From IMG/VR virus record IMGVR_UViG_3300027911_000020, positions 1 to 48,688 of that record: a stretch of DNA of 48,688 bases. The stretch is one strand, 5' to 3'. A program made the position numbers and the translations under genes. Positions 33,290 to 41,737 of this stretch are shown here, in pieces; position 1 is the first letter of the stretch, and each line of letters begins with the position of its first letter. Source of the DNA: a virus. The notes under the pieces are model-generated. The model had not been told where the DNA came from and ran no database searches. It saw only the letters and a program-made list of their open reading frames with translations.

Positions 33290-34303
33290 TTAGGACTTGG
33301 TGATTCTCACCAGGACTTCGGGACGCGTGCAGATCGGCAGGGGATTGCTCTGAGTGTGCAGATCCCAACCGCGCTGCATGTCGCGCTCCTCCTGCTTGGC
33401 GTAGATCGGCAGACCGACCGTATTCGCCGCCTCGTTGAAGTCCGCCGGAGCATTGCGCAGCAAGAACGTCTGCGAAGTTCCGAGCGGGAAGGCGACAGCC
33501 TCATTCGCCGCGATGAACTTCCGGACGTTACCGGCAACGTCAGTCGCCTGACCGATGTATTCCTTCCAGATCACGCCGCCGTGACGGAATCCGGCGCGGA
33601 AGTCGCCGGACAGATTCTGCTGCTGCTGGAAGTACTTGTAGGCGTCCTTCACAGTCGCCTGCGTGGTGAAGGCGTCGTAGAACTCGGGCGAGCACAGGGC
33701 CATCACTTCGGTCATGGTGTCGCCCAACAGGTGGGTTTCGATCCAGCGCTTCACGGCCAGGGCGAGCGGCACAACCTCGGTGGTCGAAACGCTCAACTGG
33801 AGGTTCTGGGTGTGCTGGGTGATGCCGAACTCCGTGAAATAGTTATACAGGACCGAGGTTCCATCGGCATCGTAAACGATACCGTTGAGCGCGCCGGCTC
33901 GCAACCATTCCTTGGTGATGGCGTGCTTGTCTTTCATCGTCTGGAGTTTGCCGGCGATGAGGTTCGCCATCGTGTCGGTATCCGACTCGGAGCCGAACGC
34001 GCGCACACCCTGGACCTCGCCAGGCAGAACCACGTCATCATGCGGGATGTGCGGAATCACGAAGGATCGCACTTCGCGCTTTCCGATGTTACCCGCCGTA
34101 CCGAGAGAGCCCAGCGGTTTCGTGGGCAGGAGGTTCAGTACGTTGTTGCGCTGCTCGATAATGACGGAGCGCTGAGTCACGCCCTGCTCATCGAACAGGC
34201 CCATGTCGCCCAGCAAGGTGTACTTGTTGGGCAGTTTGTTGATGGCCAGCGTAAGCGCCGCCATCGAAAAGCCGGAACCGGCAAAAGGATTGATCATCGA
34301 CAC
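33290..34303 (-). CDS. major capsid protein, lambda gpE family
   Basis: A 337-residue protein close to the size of lambda gpE (341) and with its motifs: NPFAGSGFSMAALTLAINKLPN at the start, ITQRSVIIEQRNNVLNLLPT-type strand, HDDVVLPGEVQGVRAFG, KHAITKEWLRAGALNG, and the C-terminal GLPIYAKQEERDMQRGWDLHTQSNPLPICTRPEVLVRI. It forms the icosahedral shell with the decoration protein encoded next to it. The start is GTG 34303 with AGGAG ten bases upstream; ATG 34297 is possible. Confidence 0.95.
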   Translation of the reverse strand: MSMINPFAGSGFSMAALTLAINKLPNKYTLLGDMGLFDEQGVTQRSVIIEQRNNVLNLLPTKPLGSLGTAGNIGKREVRSFVIPHIPHDDVVLPGEVQGVRAFGSESDTDTMANLIAGKLQTMKDKHAITKEWLRAGALNGIVYDADGTSVLYNYFTEFGITQHTQNLQLSVSTTEVVPLALAVKRWIETHLLGDTMTEVMALCSPEFYDAFTTQATVKDAYKYFQQQQNLSGDFRAGFRHGGVIWKEYIGQATDVAGNVRKFIAANEAVAFPLGTSQTFLLRNAPADFNEAANTVGLPIYAKQEERDMQRGWDLHTQSNPLPICTRPEVLVRITKS

Positions 34304-34308
34304 GTTGA

Positions 34309-34683
34309 TTAGGCTCCTTCCTTGGCGACAATGCCGATGGCCAGAAGATCGGCCAGACCAGCGGTGATATCCCCGGCTGCATTGTTCGCGTGGTACATCA
34401 GATTGTTGGGGTTGACCTCAGCCAAGCGATTGACCATGACACCCGGCTTATCTCCGCCCGTGGCGTCAACCGCGTTCACCAGAACCCCTACCGCCGTCTG
34501 CGTTCCGTCAACTGCGGTGTTATCGTACAGCGTGAACTTACCGCTGGCGGTAATCTTGCCTAGAACGGCGCCGCTGACGTAGTTCGTGCCGGTCAACAGC
34601 GTCACGTTCGTACGGCTGTAGCGGTTTTCCCCTTCGTACTTGAGCCAGTCGCCCAAATACTTCGGTTGCGAGAGTGCGCTCAT
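34309..34683 (-). CDS. head decoration protein, lambda gpD family
   Basis: A 124-residue protein with the HDPD pattern: TLLTGTNYVSGAVLGKITASGKFTLYDN, GTQTAVGVLVNAVDAT, VNRLAEVNPNNLMY, AADLLAIGIVAKEG-like end. gpD trimers plug the capsid three-fold sites and stabilise it after packaging. It lies directly between protease/scaffold and capsid genes, as in lambda. Confidence 0.93.
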   Translation of the reverse strand: MSALSQPKYLGDWLKYEGENRYSRTNVTLLTGTNYVSGAVLGKITASGKFTLYDNTAVDGTQTAVGVLVNAVDATGGDKPGVMVNRLAEVNPNNLMYHANNAAGDITAGLADLLAIGIVAKEGA

Positions 34684-34686
34684 TGT

Positions 34687-35034
34687 TTACTTGCCTCCTT
34701 TGAATGCTGCGGCGCGCGCCTCACAGGCCTTCACGACCGCGCTCTGACTCGGTTTCACCTCGGTACCCGTGCCGGCGTCCGGCAGGATATGCGATGCGAT
34801 TTCGGTGCCGCCCTCCGCGGCCCGTTGGGCAATCAGTTCCTGATTGACCGATTCCACCGTTACCCCCGGCTTCGTCAAGTGAGCCAGCACGGCCCGTGCG
34901 GACAACCCCGCCACGGCGCACTGTTCCACAATCCGAACGGCGGTTTGATAATCCGGTCCCGCTGGCGCCACGTTCGGCGCGCCGGATTCCCCGGCAGGCG
35001 CGGCTTGAATGTCCGCCCCGTCTTTCGTCTTCAT
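34687..35034 (-). CDS. nested scaffold protein (Nu3-like), in-frame internal start
   Basis: Inside the protease gene, AGGAGG (35047-35042) is placed seven bases before an in-frame ATG (35034-35032), codon 295 of the protease. Starting there gives 115 residues (MKTKDGADIQAAPAGESG...AAAFKGGK), lacking the catalytic domain. Lambda makes scaffold Nu3 in this same way from the 3' part of gene C. Whether the product is made must be tested, but the ribosome site is strong. Confidence 0.65.
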   Translation of the reverse strand: MKTKDGADIQAAPAGESGAPNVAPAGPDYQTAVRIVEQCAVAGLSARAVLAHLTKPGVTVESVNQELIAQRAAEGGTEIASHILPDAGTGTEVKPSQSAVVKACEARAAAFKGGK

Positions 35035-35916
35035 GCTCTTGCCTCCTGAATTCGTGGCGGACATCGCCACGCCGTTAAACTTTTGAACGTCCCCGCACAT
35101 GCGATCCATGGCGTCCGAGAACGTTCCGATCTGATCCACGAATCCGACCGATACAGCACCGGCTCCGAAGAACAGCCCCGCCTCCGTGGTCCGCACATCA
35201 TCGGCCGCCATATTCCGATTCCGCGCCACGCAATCCACGAACATTCCGTAGATCCGGTCCACTTCTCCCTGGAAAGATGCCAACGCCTCCGGCGACAATG
35301 GGCCATCGGGATTGCCATCGATCTTATGCGCCCCGGCGAAGATGTACGTTGGCTTCAGGCCTTCATCGGCGTTCGCCGCGGATCGGTCCACGTGCAACAT
35401 CCACACGCCCACCGAACCGACACCACCGCTCTTGGTCAGAAACACCCAATCGCACGCGGAAGCCAGCGCGTAGCAAGCGCTAAAGGCGTCCCCGTCTACA
35501 GCGCACCCGATGGGCTTCTCTCCCCGCTTGGAGTAGATCAGGTCCGCAAGCTCGAAAGCCCCCGTTGACTCCCCACCGGGCGAGTCAGCCTCTATCAGAA
35601 TCCCCTTGATGCCCGGATCTTCCACCGCATCCAGGAATTCGGACTCGATCTGGGTGTAGGTGGTCGGACCTCCAGACAGGAACATCCCGCTCTGACGCTT
35701 CACCAGCGGACCAATCACGGAGATGATCGCGATCCCATCCGCCGTAACCGCGTACGGCTTCCGGCGACTGTCTCCAGTGACGGTCGCCGCGTGAGATTCC
35801 GGCATCTCGATCCCGAGCCGCGGACTCAGCGCCGTCAAGATCGCATCGAGTTTCCCGCGTTCTATCAGGAGCGGAGTGCCGAGCATTCGGCTTGCAAGAT
35901 AATTGTAATTTCGCAT
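34687..35916 (-). CDS. capsid maturation protease, S49/SppA family (lambda gpC-like)
   Basis: A 409-residue protein. The protease domain spans residues about 45-270, with DSPGGESTGAFELAD, nucleophile Ser146 in DAFSACYALAS, the GGVGSVGVW turn and a probable base Lys198 in FAGAHK. The C-terminal 115 residues are the scaffold-like part, also available by internal start. It trims scaffold and portal during prohead maturation. It sits between portal and decoration genes, the lambda order B-C-D-E. Confidence 0.93.
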   Translation of the reverse strand: MRNYNYLASRMLGTPLLIERGKLDAILTALSPRLGIEMPESHAATVTGDSRRKPYAVTADGIAIISVIGPLVKRQSGMFLSGGPTTYTQIESEFLDAVEDPGIKGILIEADSPGGESTGAFELADLIYSKRGEKPIGCAVDGDAFSACYALASACDWVFLTKSGGVGSVGVWMLHVDRSAANADEGLKPTYIFAGAHKIDGNPDGPLSPEALASFQGEVDRIYGMFVDCVARNRNMAADDVRTTEAGLFFGAGAVSVGFVDQIGTFSDAMDRMCGDVQKFNGVAMSATNSGGKSMKTKDGADIQAAPAGESGAPNVAPAGPDYQTAVRIVEQCAVAGLSARAVLAHLTKPGVTVESVNQELIAQRAAEGGTEIASHILPDAGTGTEVKPSQSAVVKACEARAAAFKGGK

Positions 35917-35930
35917 TCGTTATTCACCCT

Positions 35931-37463
35931 CTACCAAAAGAACGCTTTCACCTTTCCCCACCGCGACGCCTTCGCCGATTTCACCGGAGCGCCCTGTTGG
36001 TCCAGGTTCTCGTTAATCCGAACCGTCCCATACACCGGAGTAATGCCGTTCTTCTCGGCCAGCGCTTCGGCCTCACCGCACTCCCGGTAGACCTGCTCGA
36101 TGTCATCGCCCATCTCGTTGATGACCCGTTGCGGAGACTTGAACTTCGCCTCCACCATCGCGCGCTCAGCCGCGATATCATCCTTCGGAGATACCCAGTC
36201 CCAGCGCGGAGGATGCCAGTCAACCTTTCGATACGGCCGCGGGTTCTGCGCATACCCCGGCAACACCAGCGCACCGGAGATCACCGCCTGATCCAGCCAC
36301 GCCTCAAAGAACGGCTGACAGAACTGGAAGATCATCACCTGACGCTGATACTGTTCACACAGGCGCCGGAACTCCAACAGCGCTACGCGAGCGCTAGAGT
36401 AGTTCACGCCCGTCATGTCTCCGGTCAACTGCTCGAACGTGATTCCCAGTCCGGCCGCAATCGCGCGGAGTGCCACGCGGATGAACTTCTCCGAATCAGC
36501 CGCGTTCCCTCCCGGTTGCGAGAAGACGATATCCTCTCCAGGCAGTAGAACCTGAAACGCCGCCGGCTCTAATTGCAGATCGACCGTGGCCTCACGGTTG
36601 TCATCTGTGTTTTCGCCGAGCACGGAATCTTCCGGCCCGTTCTTCTTTACGAACGCCCCGAACAGATTCTGAATCTTCCGATTGACCAGCTCCGCATCCT
36701 CGCACTGATCGATCTCGTAGAGCCGAGCCAGCACCGGAGTGAGCCACGGAAGTCCGCGCATCTGTCCCGGCCGCAGCAGCGGGTAAACATGAAGCACATT
36801 CGCGACGCCGTTCACTGTCGCCTGAACCTGCATCGGCACCAGGTTGTCCGACAGGAACAGCGCTCGGTCGCCCGGATGTTCGCGATAGAGCCAGTACGCC
36901 TGGCGCCGCGCGATCTTGTCGAACTCGATCCCGGCCCGTACGACGTTGCCGTTCTCCAACTGAAGGTTGTAGGTCTCCGGTAGATGCTCGGCTTCCAGTA
37001 ATTGCAACTGAATCGGAACCGCGAGCCGATCTTCCGGAAACCGCGGCCGTGTCCTGCCCAGCACCTCACCGCCCTCAAGCACTGATCTCCAGGCCAGCGC
37101 CTCCAGTCCGTAGAAGTCGCACCGCCCCGCGGCGTCAAGCTCCGGGTAGGATTCGTTCCACAGGTCCTGGATCTTTTTCTTGTACTCTCCAGGCGCCTGA
37201 CTCTGCGGTTTGATCCCACTCCCCACGACGTTGGACACGCTCGAATTAATCGCGCTCACCGCCCATGGATTCTTGCGAATCATGTCCCGGCACCGCGCCC
37301 GCAACGTGTCCGCCGCGTAGATCAGCACCGAGTTCGGACCCGTCATACCGGGGTTCCATGCGCGCAACCGGCGCCCGCTCCCCGCCGCATCCCACGACGG
37401 AGGACTGCCGGAGGTATCGAACGCTCCGGCTCGGAGATTTCTACCGTATTGATCGACCAGCAT
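35931..37463 (-). CDS. portal protein, lambda gpB family
   Basis: A 510-residue protein close to lambda gpB (533). Motifs include RARCRDMIRKNPWAVSAINSSVSNVVGSGIKP at the start, GRCDFYGLEALAWRSVLEGGEVLGRTR, VYPLLRPGQMRGLPWLTPVLARLYEIDQCEDAELVNRKI and TGVNYSSARVALLEFRRLCEQYQRQVMIFQFCQPFFEAWLD. It forms the dodecameric vertex through which DNA is packaged. Its ATG overlaps the gpW stop (TGATG). Confidence 0.95.
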   Translation of the reverse strand: MLVDQYGRNLRAGAFDTSGSPPSWDAAGSGRRLRAWNPGMTGPNSVLIYAADTLRARCRDMIRKNPWAVSAINSSVSNVVGSGIKPQSQAPGEYKKKIQDLWNESYPELDAAGRCDFYGLEALAWRSVLEGGEVLGRTRPRFPEDRLAVPIQLQLLEAEHLPETYNLQLENGNVVRAGIEFDKIARRQAYWLYREHPGDRALFLSDNLVPMQVQATVNGVANVLHVYPLLRPGQMRGLPWLTPVLARLYEIDQCEDAELVNRKIQNLFGAFVKKNGPEDSVLGENTDDNREATVDLQLEPAAFQVLLPGEDIVFSQPGGNAADSEKFIRVALRAIAAGLGITFEQLTGDMTGVNYSSARVALLEFRRLCEQYQRQVMIFQFCQPFFEAWLDQAVISGALVLPGYAQNPRPYRKVDWHPPRWDWVSPKDDIAAERAMVEAKFKSPQRVINEMGDDIEQVYRECGEAEALAEKNGITPVYGTVRINENLDQQGAPVKSAKASRWGKVKAFFW

Positions 37464-37675
37464 CAGAACCCCTTATCCGTGAAAACGTGGATACGCCGAA
37501 CCGCTGGCCGCGTCGAAGATTGCTTGGCTAGATCCAACTCGATATCCGACTTGATCGCCATCAGGTCCTTCACCGGAGCCAACTGTTGCTCCCTGCCATC
37601 CGAGAAGCGCACACGCTGCACGCCGCCCGCGATCAGTCTCTCGATCTTTTGCAGATCGTCCGTCGTATACGCCAT
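37463..37675 (-). CDS. head-tail connector, gpW family
   Basis: A 70-residue protein, MAYTTDDLQKIERLIAGGVQRVRFSDGREQQLAP...DLMAIKSDIELDL, matching gpW of lambda (68 residues) in length and pattern: helix, beta hairpin with DGR, helix. It occupies the fixed place between the terminase large subunit and portal genes. Confidence 0.9.
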   Translation of the reverse strand: MAYTTDDLQKIERLIAGGVQRVRFSDGREQQLAPVKDLMAIKSDIELDLAKQSSTRPAVRRIHVFTDKGF

Positions 37676-39643
37676 TTACAGGTACCTCGATCTTGAAGTC
37701 CGGAACCGCGAAGGCTTACGCTCCGCTTCCACCGGCTTGTCATCCTGCACCTCAACCGCTGGCACTGTTTCCAGTTCCTGCACCTTCTGCCGAAGTGCAG
37801 CCCAATTGCGCGGCTTGAATCGACTGACACCCAAATCCCAAGCCGCCGCGTCGCAACCCGCCATCGTGTCCAGTGCTTCGTTGCGTGGCCGCGTCTTCTC
37901 GTATTCCGTGACCTGACGGCCGTTCCGCTTGCGCACCGTTACGATGCGCTCAGAGCACAACTGCTTACAGTGCTCATCTCCGAACACCTCATCATCGGCA
38001 GGTATGTGGATGTACCCATGCGGGTAACCCAGACCATCACGCAGTTCCTGTGGTGTCGGTGGCCGCTTTCCCAGATCAGCGAAGATTTGCGCCTTAAAGA
38101 AGTCAGTGTTGACGATCTTAAAGACCACGCCGTGCTTAATCTTCTTTCCGCCCGTCGTAGTCTCCACCGCTTTAGGCGGACCTACAGGCGTATCGCACCG
38201 CTTGTCACCCTTAACAGCCCACACTCTCGGCCGGTCTTGCCTCTTCACCCACTCGTAAACGGAGGCAGTCACGGCACCGTCGCCGGAATCCACGAACATC
38301 CGCTCTATCGGAAGCTCGGCGCCCGAAGCCGTAGCCCACGTTTCCGAGAGCATTAACTCCACGCCACGCCACGGAGACTTCGGACTGGTAGTGTCCGTCG
38401 GATCTCCAGGAAAGGTTCGGTGTTCGACAGCCCATCGCTGTCGGTTTTCGCCGTACGCGTTCACCCGAGCTTCAAGACGGCCGCCGTCTTCGCGCTGAAC
38501 GTCCACAAACGCTGTCAGGAATAGACCACCGCCAGGAATCGATCCCACCGCGTAATCTTCACGGCGTTCGACTAACGTCTGAAAGTCCAGTTGCTCGCCG
38601 GGTTCCGTCCACGTCTCCGCCAGAATCGTATTGACGAATACCTTGCGCTGTTCCTGATCCTCTTTGACCTTCAAGTACTTCGCTACATACTCACTTAGCC
38701 GCTTTTTCAGTGAGCACAGAGCAGAGATCCGAAATCCGGCCACGCCGTTGAATGGCGCCGTCGCTCGATACCTGCCCGCGTACACCGCCTTCCAGCGGTC
38801 CGAGTCAGTCCAGTGCGCTTTACAACTAACGCACTCGTAATAAGCGGAGTCCGCTTGCTTCTTTCGGCTCGGCAGAGTGGTGTCAAAGTGAACCTGATTG
38901 ATCCAGCAAGCCCATCCCCACAGTTCCTGCATCGCGCCACAGTACGGACACGGAATCTCATATACCCGTTGATCGCTCTCCAGGTACGCTTTCTCAATGC
39001 GCGACAAACCGGCCCGCGTCGGAGAGCACGTCAGGATCTCTTTCGATGAATGCGCGAACTCTTCCAGGCGACCCTCGGCAACAGTGATCGGATCACCTTC
39101 GCCGCCGGCCGAAGCCGGATACTTATCCACCTCATCGCAGAACAGGTACCGGATCGGCAACGCCGCCAGGTTTCCAGGCGATGCGCTGGCAGCGATTCGG
39201 ATGTGCCCGCCGGCGAAGGTCTTATCCGTGATCGTGTTGTTCGAGTCACGGCCACGGCTGTCCGCGACAAGCCCCTTCAGGATCGGCGTGTCCCGCAACA
39301 TCGGCGCCAGGCGCCGCTTCGAGAAGATCTCGCAATCCGTATCACGGAACTGCAACACCAACACCGGACCCTGATCCAGATGAATCACGTACCCGATGGC
39401 GTTCAGGATGAACTCAGTCTTCAGCATCTGCACCGCGGACTGAATCACAATCACCCGCACGTGCGGATCAGTGAAGGCGTCCATCGGTTCGACCTGGTAT
39501 GGTCGGGTAACCCACTCGCCGATCTCGCTACTTGCCTCCCCGCTAGTGTGGCGGTACTTGTCCGCCCACTGCGACAACGTGAGCCGCGGCGGAGGCTCCC
39601 ACATCTTCAGAACCGTCGATAGCACTAGCTCGGCAGTGTTCAT
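37676..39643 (-). CDS. terL: terminase large subunit, lambda gpA family
   Basis: A 655-residue packaging motor and nuclease of lambda gpA length (641). Residues 45-90 contain the adenine-binding and Walker A region VRVIVIQSAVQMLKTEF, where the usual Q-x-G-K-T appears as QMLKT. Walker B is LFCDEVD at 167-173. A zinc pair (CPYCGAMQELW, CVSCKAHW) follows, then the nuclease half with VDVQREDGGRLEARVNAYG and FVDSGDGAVTASVYEWV. The gene overlaps the small-subunit stop by four bases. Confidence 0.95.
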   Translation of the reverse strand: MNTAELVLSTVLKMWEPPPRLTLSQWADKYRHTSGEASSEIGEWVTRPYQVEPMDAFTDPHVRVIVIQSAVQMLKTEFILNAIGYVIHLDQGPVLVLQFRDTDCEIFSKRRLAPMLRDTPILKGLVADSRGRDSNNTITDKTFAGGHIRIAASASPGNLAALPIRYLFCDEVDKYPASAGGEGDPITVAEGRLEEFAHSSKEILTCSPTRAGLSRIEKAYLESDQRVYEIPCPYCGAMQELWGWACWINQVHFDTTLPSRKKQADSAYYECVSCKAHWTDSDRWKAVYAGRYRATAPFNGVAGFRISALCSLKKRLSEYVAKYLKVKEDQEQRKVFVNTILAETWTEPGEQLDFQTLVERREDYAVGSIPGGGLFLTAFVDVQREDGGRLEARVNAYGENRQRWAVEHRTFPGDPTDTTSPKSPWRGVELMLSETWATASGAELPIERMFVDSGDGAVTASVYEWVKRQDRPRVWAVKGDKRCDTPVGPPKAVETTTGGKKIKHGVVFKIVNTDFFKAQIFADLGKRPPTPQELRDGLGYPHGYIHIPADDEVFGDEHCKQLCSERIVTVRKRNGRQVTEYEKTRPRNEALDTMAGCDAAAWDLGVSRFKPRNWAALRQKVQELETVPAVEVQDDKPVEAERKPSRFRTSRSRYL

Positions 39644-40179
39644 TCGTTTGGCTGGTATTCACTCAACTCCGACAGGAGCCGGTAAATCGCGTCCTTCAGA
39701 ATCTGCTCAACGTTGATCGGGTCGGACTCCGCCGCCAGACGGTTCGCTAGTTGCGCCGGCAGGTACAGCGCCTTCGTCCTGGTGGCGACAACCATTCCGC
39801 CCCACGCCTTCTCCGCCGCTTCCCGGACGATCAGGTTCCCCTTTTCCCGTCCGGCCTTCAGCCGCGAGAGTTCCGACTCCCAGTACTCGCGAGCCGCCCG
39901 CGACTTCCAGTAATCGTCGGGACTCGCCTCCGGTTCGGCGCCGCCGCCGTCCTCCGCCGGAGTGCTCGGCACTTCAGGCTCGGCAGGCGGAGCAGGTGCA
40001 ACCTTCCGCTTTCGCTGTTGCTTGGCAGGATCAGTCCGTGATTTCCACTGGTTGTCAGCCTTATCCGGGTCAATCTTGCCGTCAGCGGTGGTTGTCACCC
40101 TTCCGGCCTTGATTGCCTTCTGTACCGCTGCCAGACTCACTCCGCGATGTTTGGCATAGGCCCGTAGACTCAGTGACAT
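39640..40179 (-). CDS. terS: terminase small subunit, Nu1-like
   Basis: A 179-residue protein with an N-terminal winged helix (SLRAYAKHRGVSLAAVQKAIKAGRVTTTADGKIDPDKADNQW) of the Nu1/MerR type, a Pro/Glu linker, and a C-terminal helical part (YWKSRAAREYWESELSRLKAGREKGNLIVREAAEKAWGGMVVATRTKALYLPAQLA) that is strongly typical of this family. It binds the cos region and recruits the large subunit. Confidence 0.93.
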   Translation of the reverse strand: MSLSLRAYAKHRGVSLAAVQKAIKAGRVTTTADGKIDPDKADNQWKSRTDPAKQQRKRKVAPAPPAEPEVPSTPAEDGGGAEPEASPDDYWKSRAAREYWESELSRLKAGREKGNLIVREAAEKAWGGMVVATRTKALYLPAQLANRLAAESDPINVEQILKDAIYRLLSELSEYQPNE

Positions 40180-40304
40180 AGACAGACAACCTTAAAGTGA
40201 CTACCCGACCACCCACCGGAATAGGCTGTCGCTGGAAAAACTGCGCGATTAATTAACCCGCACCTCTTGGGGTGTCCGGAAGGACCCACGCACCCCCCCA
40301 CCCC
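40180..40304. other. intergenic segment before terminase, candidate cos region
   Basis: A 125-base gene-free stretch upstream of the small terminase gene, where cos lies in lambda-type phages. It contains a GC-rich pyrimidine tract (40290-40308), TTAATTAA (40249-40256) next to TGCGCGA, and no clear promoter. No symmetrical nicking site was identified; cos placement is inferred from gene order only. Confidence 0.25.
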
Positions 40305-40442
40305 CTACCGTGGTTCCTCAGGCCATCCGTGCAACAACGGAGGAGCCTCTTCTCTCTTCACCCGCTTACGTCTCGGCTTCCTCTGAGGGTCAAGCCAATC
40401 AGCCAACCTGCGTAGCGTCCTTGCCAGTCTCTGTCTCACCAT
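40305..40442 (-). CDS. small basic protein, 45 aa
   Basis: A short frame (MVRQRLARTLRRLADWLDPQRKPRRKRVK...LLHGWPEEPR) overlapping the zinc-ribbon gene by 44 bases. It is highly basic with an amphipathic helix and would bind nucleic acid if made. An upstream in-frame ATG would add five residues. Evidence is limited to position and an open frame to the end of this gene cluster. Confidence 0.4.
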   Translation of the reverse strand: MVRQRLARTLRRLADWLDPQRKPRRKRVKREEAPPLLHGWPEEPR

Positions 40443-40590
40443 CGATCTCCTCAACATCCCCGCTCGCACCGCACGTTCTACAGCGCCACCGTTCGCCGGC
40501 ATCGTAGTATCCAGTCTGTGAGCATCGACCGAAGTCGTACGCCTCCACCGCCAGGTCACTACCGCCGCACTGTGGACATCTCCCGCTCAT
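40399..40590 (-). CDS. zinc-ribbon protein, 63 aa
   Basis: The protein begins MSGRCPQCGGSDLAVEAYDFG and continues WRCRTCGASGDVEEID, giving two CxxC pairs about 31 residues apart, a typical zinc ribbon. It overlaps the HNH gene end by 32 bases. Ribbons of this type occur in many small phage proteins of the nin-like region; the target is unknown. Confidence 0.65.
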   Translation of the reverse strand: MSGRCPQCGGSDLAVEAYDFGRCSQTGYYDAGERWRCRTCGASGDVEEIDGETETGKDATQVG

Positions 40591-40927
40591 AGCGCGCGTT
40601 GTACCTCAGGATCGAAGCCTCCAGGTCTACTCCGTACCGTGCCTCGAACTTCTCCTTACCCAGAGCTTCGATGGACGTTCGCGGTCCGTTCTGGATCATG
40701 TGGTACTCAGGAGCCAGGGGAAGCGTCCGCCTGTCATCCTTCTGTTCACCACACCGCCTGACGTGATGCACCGTGGCACGCTTGCCAGAGATCATGCACC
40801 CCTGCGCCGCGATCCATGCCAGGTAGTCTTTGTCTACCACCCGGCTTCGACGCGTACCGGTTCGCCGCGCCTTTACTCGCTTCATCCCAAACACCGCCAT
40901 AAGCGCATCCGCTGCCTCGATACTCAT
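40559..40927 (-). CDS. HNH-family nuclease (Ref/DUF968-like)
   Basis: A 122-residue protein with a basic N-terminus and the nuclease segment GCMISGKRATVHHVRRCGEQKDDRRTLPLAPEYHMIQNGPRTSIEALGKEKFEARYGVDL. This gives the HH...KDD...LPL..xxH layout of phage Ref/DUF968 HNH proteins that act in recombination. It lies just downstream of the NinB-like gene, in keeping with a recombination cluster. Confidence 0.78.
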   Translation of the reverse strand: MSIEAADALMAVFGMKRVKARRTGTRRSRVVDKDYLAWIAAQGCMISGKRATVHHVRRCGEQKDDRRTLPLAPEYHMIQNGPRTSIEALGKEKFEARYGVDLEASILRYNARYEREMSTVRR

Positions 40928-41103
40928 GACTTCCGGCAGCGCGCCCCAATCTTGCTTAACTTGCCGGCCATGCGGTCCAGTTCACGCCACGTCTTTTCGT
41001 CTACGCTCGGCGTTGCGTCCCTCATGTCGTAGACCGCTTGCGCCAACAGTTCTAGTTCATTCGCGCGCCTGCTCGAATCACATCCCCACCGTTTCACGCT
41101 CAT
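40924..41103 (-). CDS. hypothetical helical protein, 59 aa
   Basis: Both ends are fixed by ATGA overlaps, with the NinB-like gene upstream and the HNH gene downstream. The sequence (NELELLAQAVYDMRD, DEKTWRELDRMAGKLSKIGARC) predicts a helical hairpin. No family recognised. Confidence 0.55.
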   Translation of the reverse strand: MSVKRWGCDSSRRANELELLAQAVYDMRDATPSVDEKTWRELDRMAGKLSKIGARCRKS

Positions 41104-41522
41104 TCGCACCCTCCCGGCCCCGGTATCACCACACCCATCTCCGCCGCGAGCCGCCGCGCCTGCTCAATGAACTCCGTGAACTCCGCCGTGTCGAGGTCCG
41201 TCGTACTGCGGACCGTGGGCAGTGTCACCCAGCTCGCCCGCGTCTCGATCTCCTTGCCGTGTACCTGCAAGTAGCGCCACTTCAGCGCTTCGTGCATCTC
41301 TTCGTCTTCGTAACCGCAGTGCTCAGCGAGTATCGGGATCACCGTTGACCAGTAGTAGGCGTTCTGACTCAGCGACCGCGCCCTACGGTGCTTGCTCAAC
41401 CGGAGGTCAATGTCACTTCCACCTAGCCGTGCGATGAGAGCAGCGAAGTCTTCGCGGTGATCTAAACAGATCTTCCCGTTCTCGATTCGCCCGCGAAATA
41501 TTGGAGTAGGGTGGCGCGGCAT
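41100..41522 (-). CDS. NinB/Orf-like recombination protein
   Basis: A 140-residue protein with the NinB signature RSLSQNAYYWSTVIPILAEHCGYEDEEMHEALKWRYL, preceded by a basic stretch (LRLSKHRRARS), and an N-terminal GRIENGKICLDHREDFAALI. NinB (lambda Orf) binds single-stranded DNA and SSB and can replace RecFOR mediators. I chose ATG 41522 over a TTG three codons earlier. SSB is encoded about 3.5 kb upstream in the same direction. Confidence 0.85.
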   Translation of the reverse strand: MPRHPTPIFRGRIENGKICLDHREDFAALIARLGGSDIDLRLSKHRRARSLSQNAYYWSTVIPILAEHCGYEDEEMHEALKWRYLQVHGKEIETRASWVTLPTVRSTTDLDTAEFTEFIEQARRLAAEMGVVIPGPGGCE

Positions 41523-41676
41523 ATCCGACAATCACTTCCCCGGCGATTTGGTGTGCGTTCTGAACCCCGAAGTCCACCAAGAAGACGTATCCGCGCTCCT
41601 CAAGGAATCGGCAGGCATCAACCACATCCGGCGACGCCTCCAGTCCAATCGACTTGCACGTTGAATCGAAGCTCAT
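41413..41676 (-). CDS. hypothetical protein overlapping NinB-like gene
   Basis: An 87-residue frame whose first half (VVDACRFLEERGYVFLVDFGVQNAHQIAGEVIVGYA) looks like a genuine protein, while its last 30 residues are read out of frame over the NinB-like gene (110-base overlap) and are Arg-rich. Its ATG is 14 bases beyond the U-tract of the structured RNA region and lacks a good ribosome site. It may be real only in its first part or not at all. Confidence 0.35.
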   Translation of the reverse strand: MSFDSTCKSIGLEASPDVVDACRFLEERGYVFLVDFGVQNAHQIAGEVIVGYAAPPYSNISRANREREDLFRSPRRLRCSHRTARWK

Positions 41677-41693
41677 CCCGAATGCACCAAATG

Positions 41694-41737
41694 AAAAAGG
41701 GCAGGGAGTCGGTTAATACCTCACCGGCTACCTGCCC
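41694..41737 (-). terminator. intrinsic terminator ending the structured RNA region
   Basis: On the minus strand GGGCAGG (41737-41731) pairs with CCTGCCC (41705-41699), with an inner GCCGGT/ACCGAC helix. It is followed at once by TTTTT (41698-41694). It could end the structured RNA or act as an attenuator before the NinB-like operon. Confidence 0.7.
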
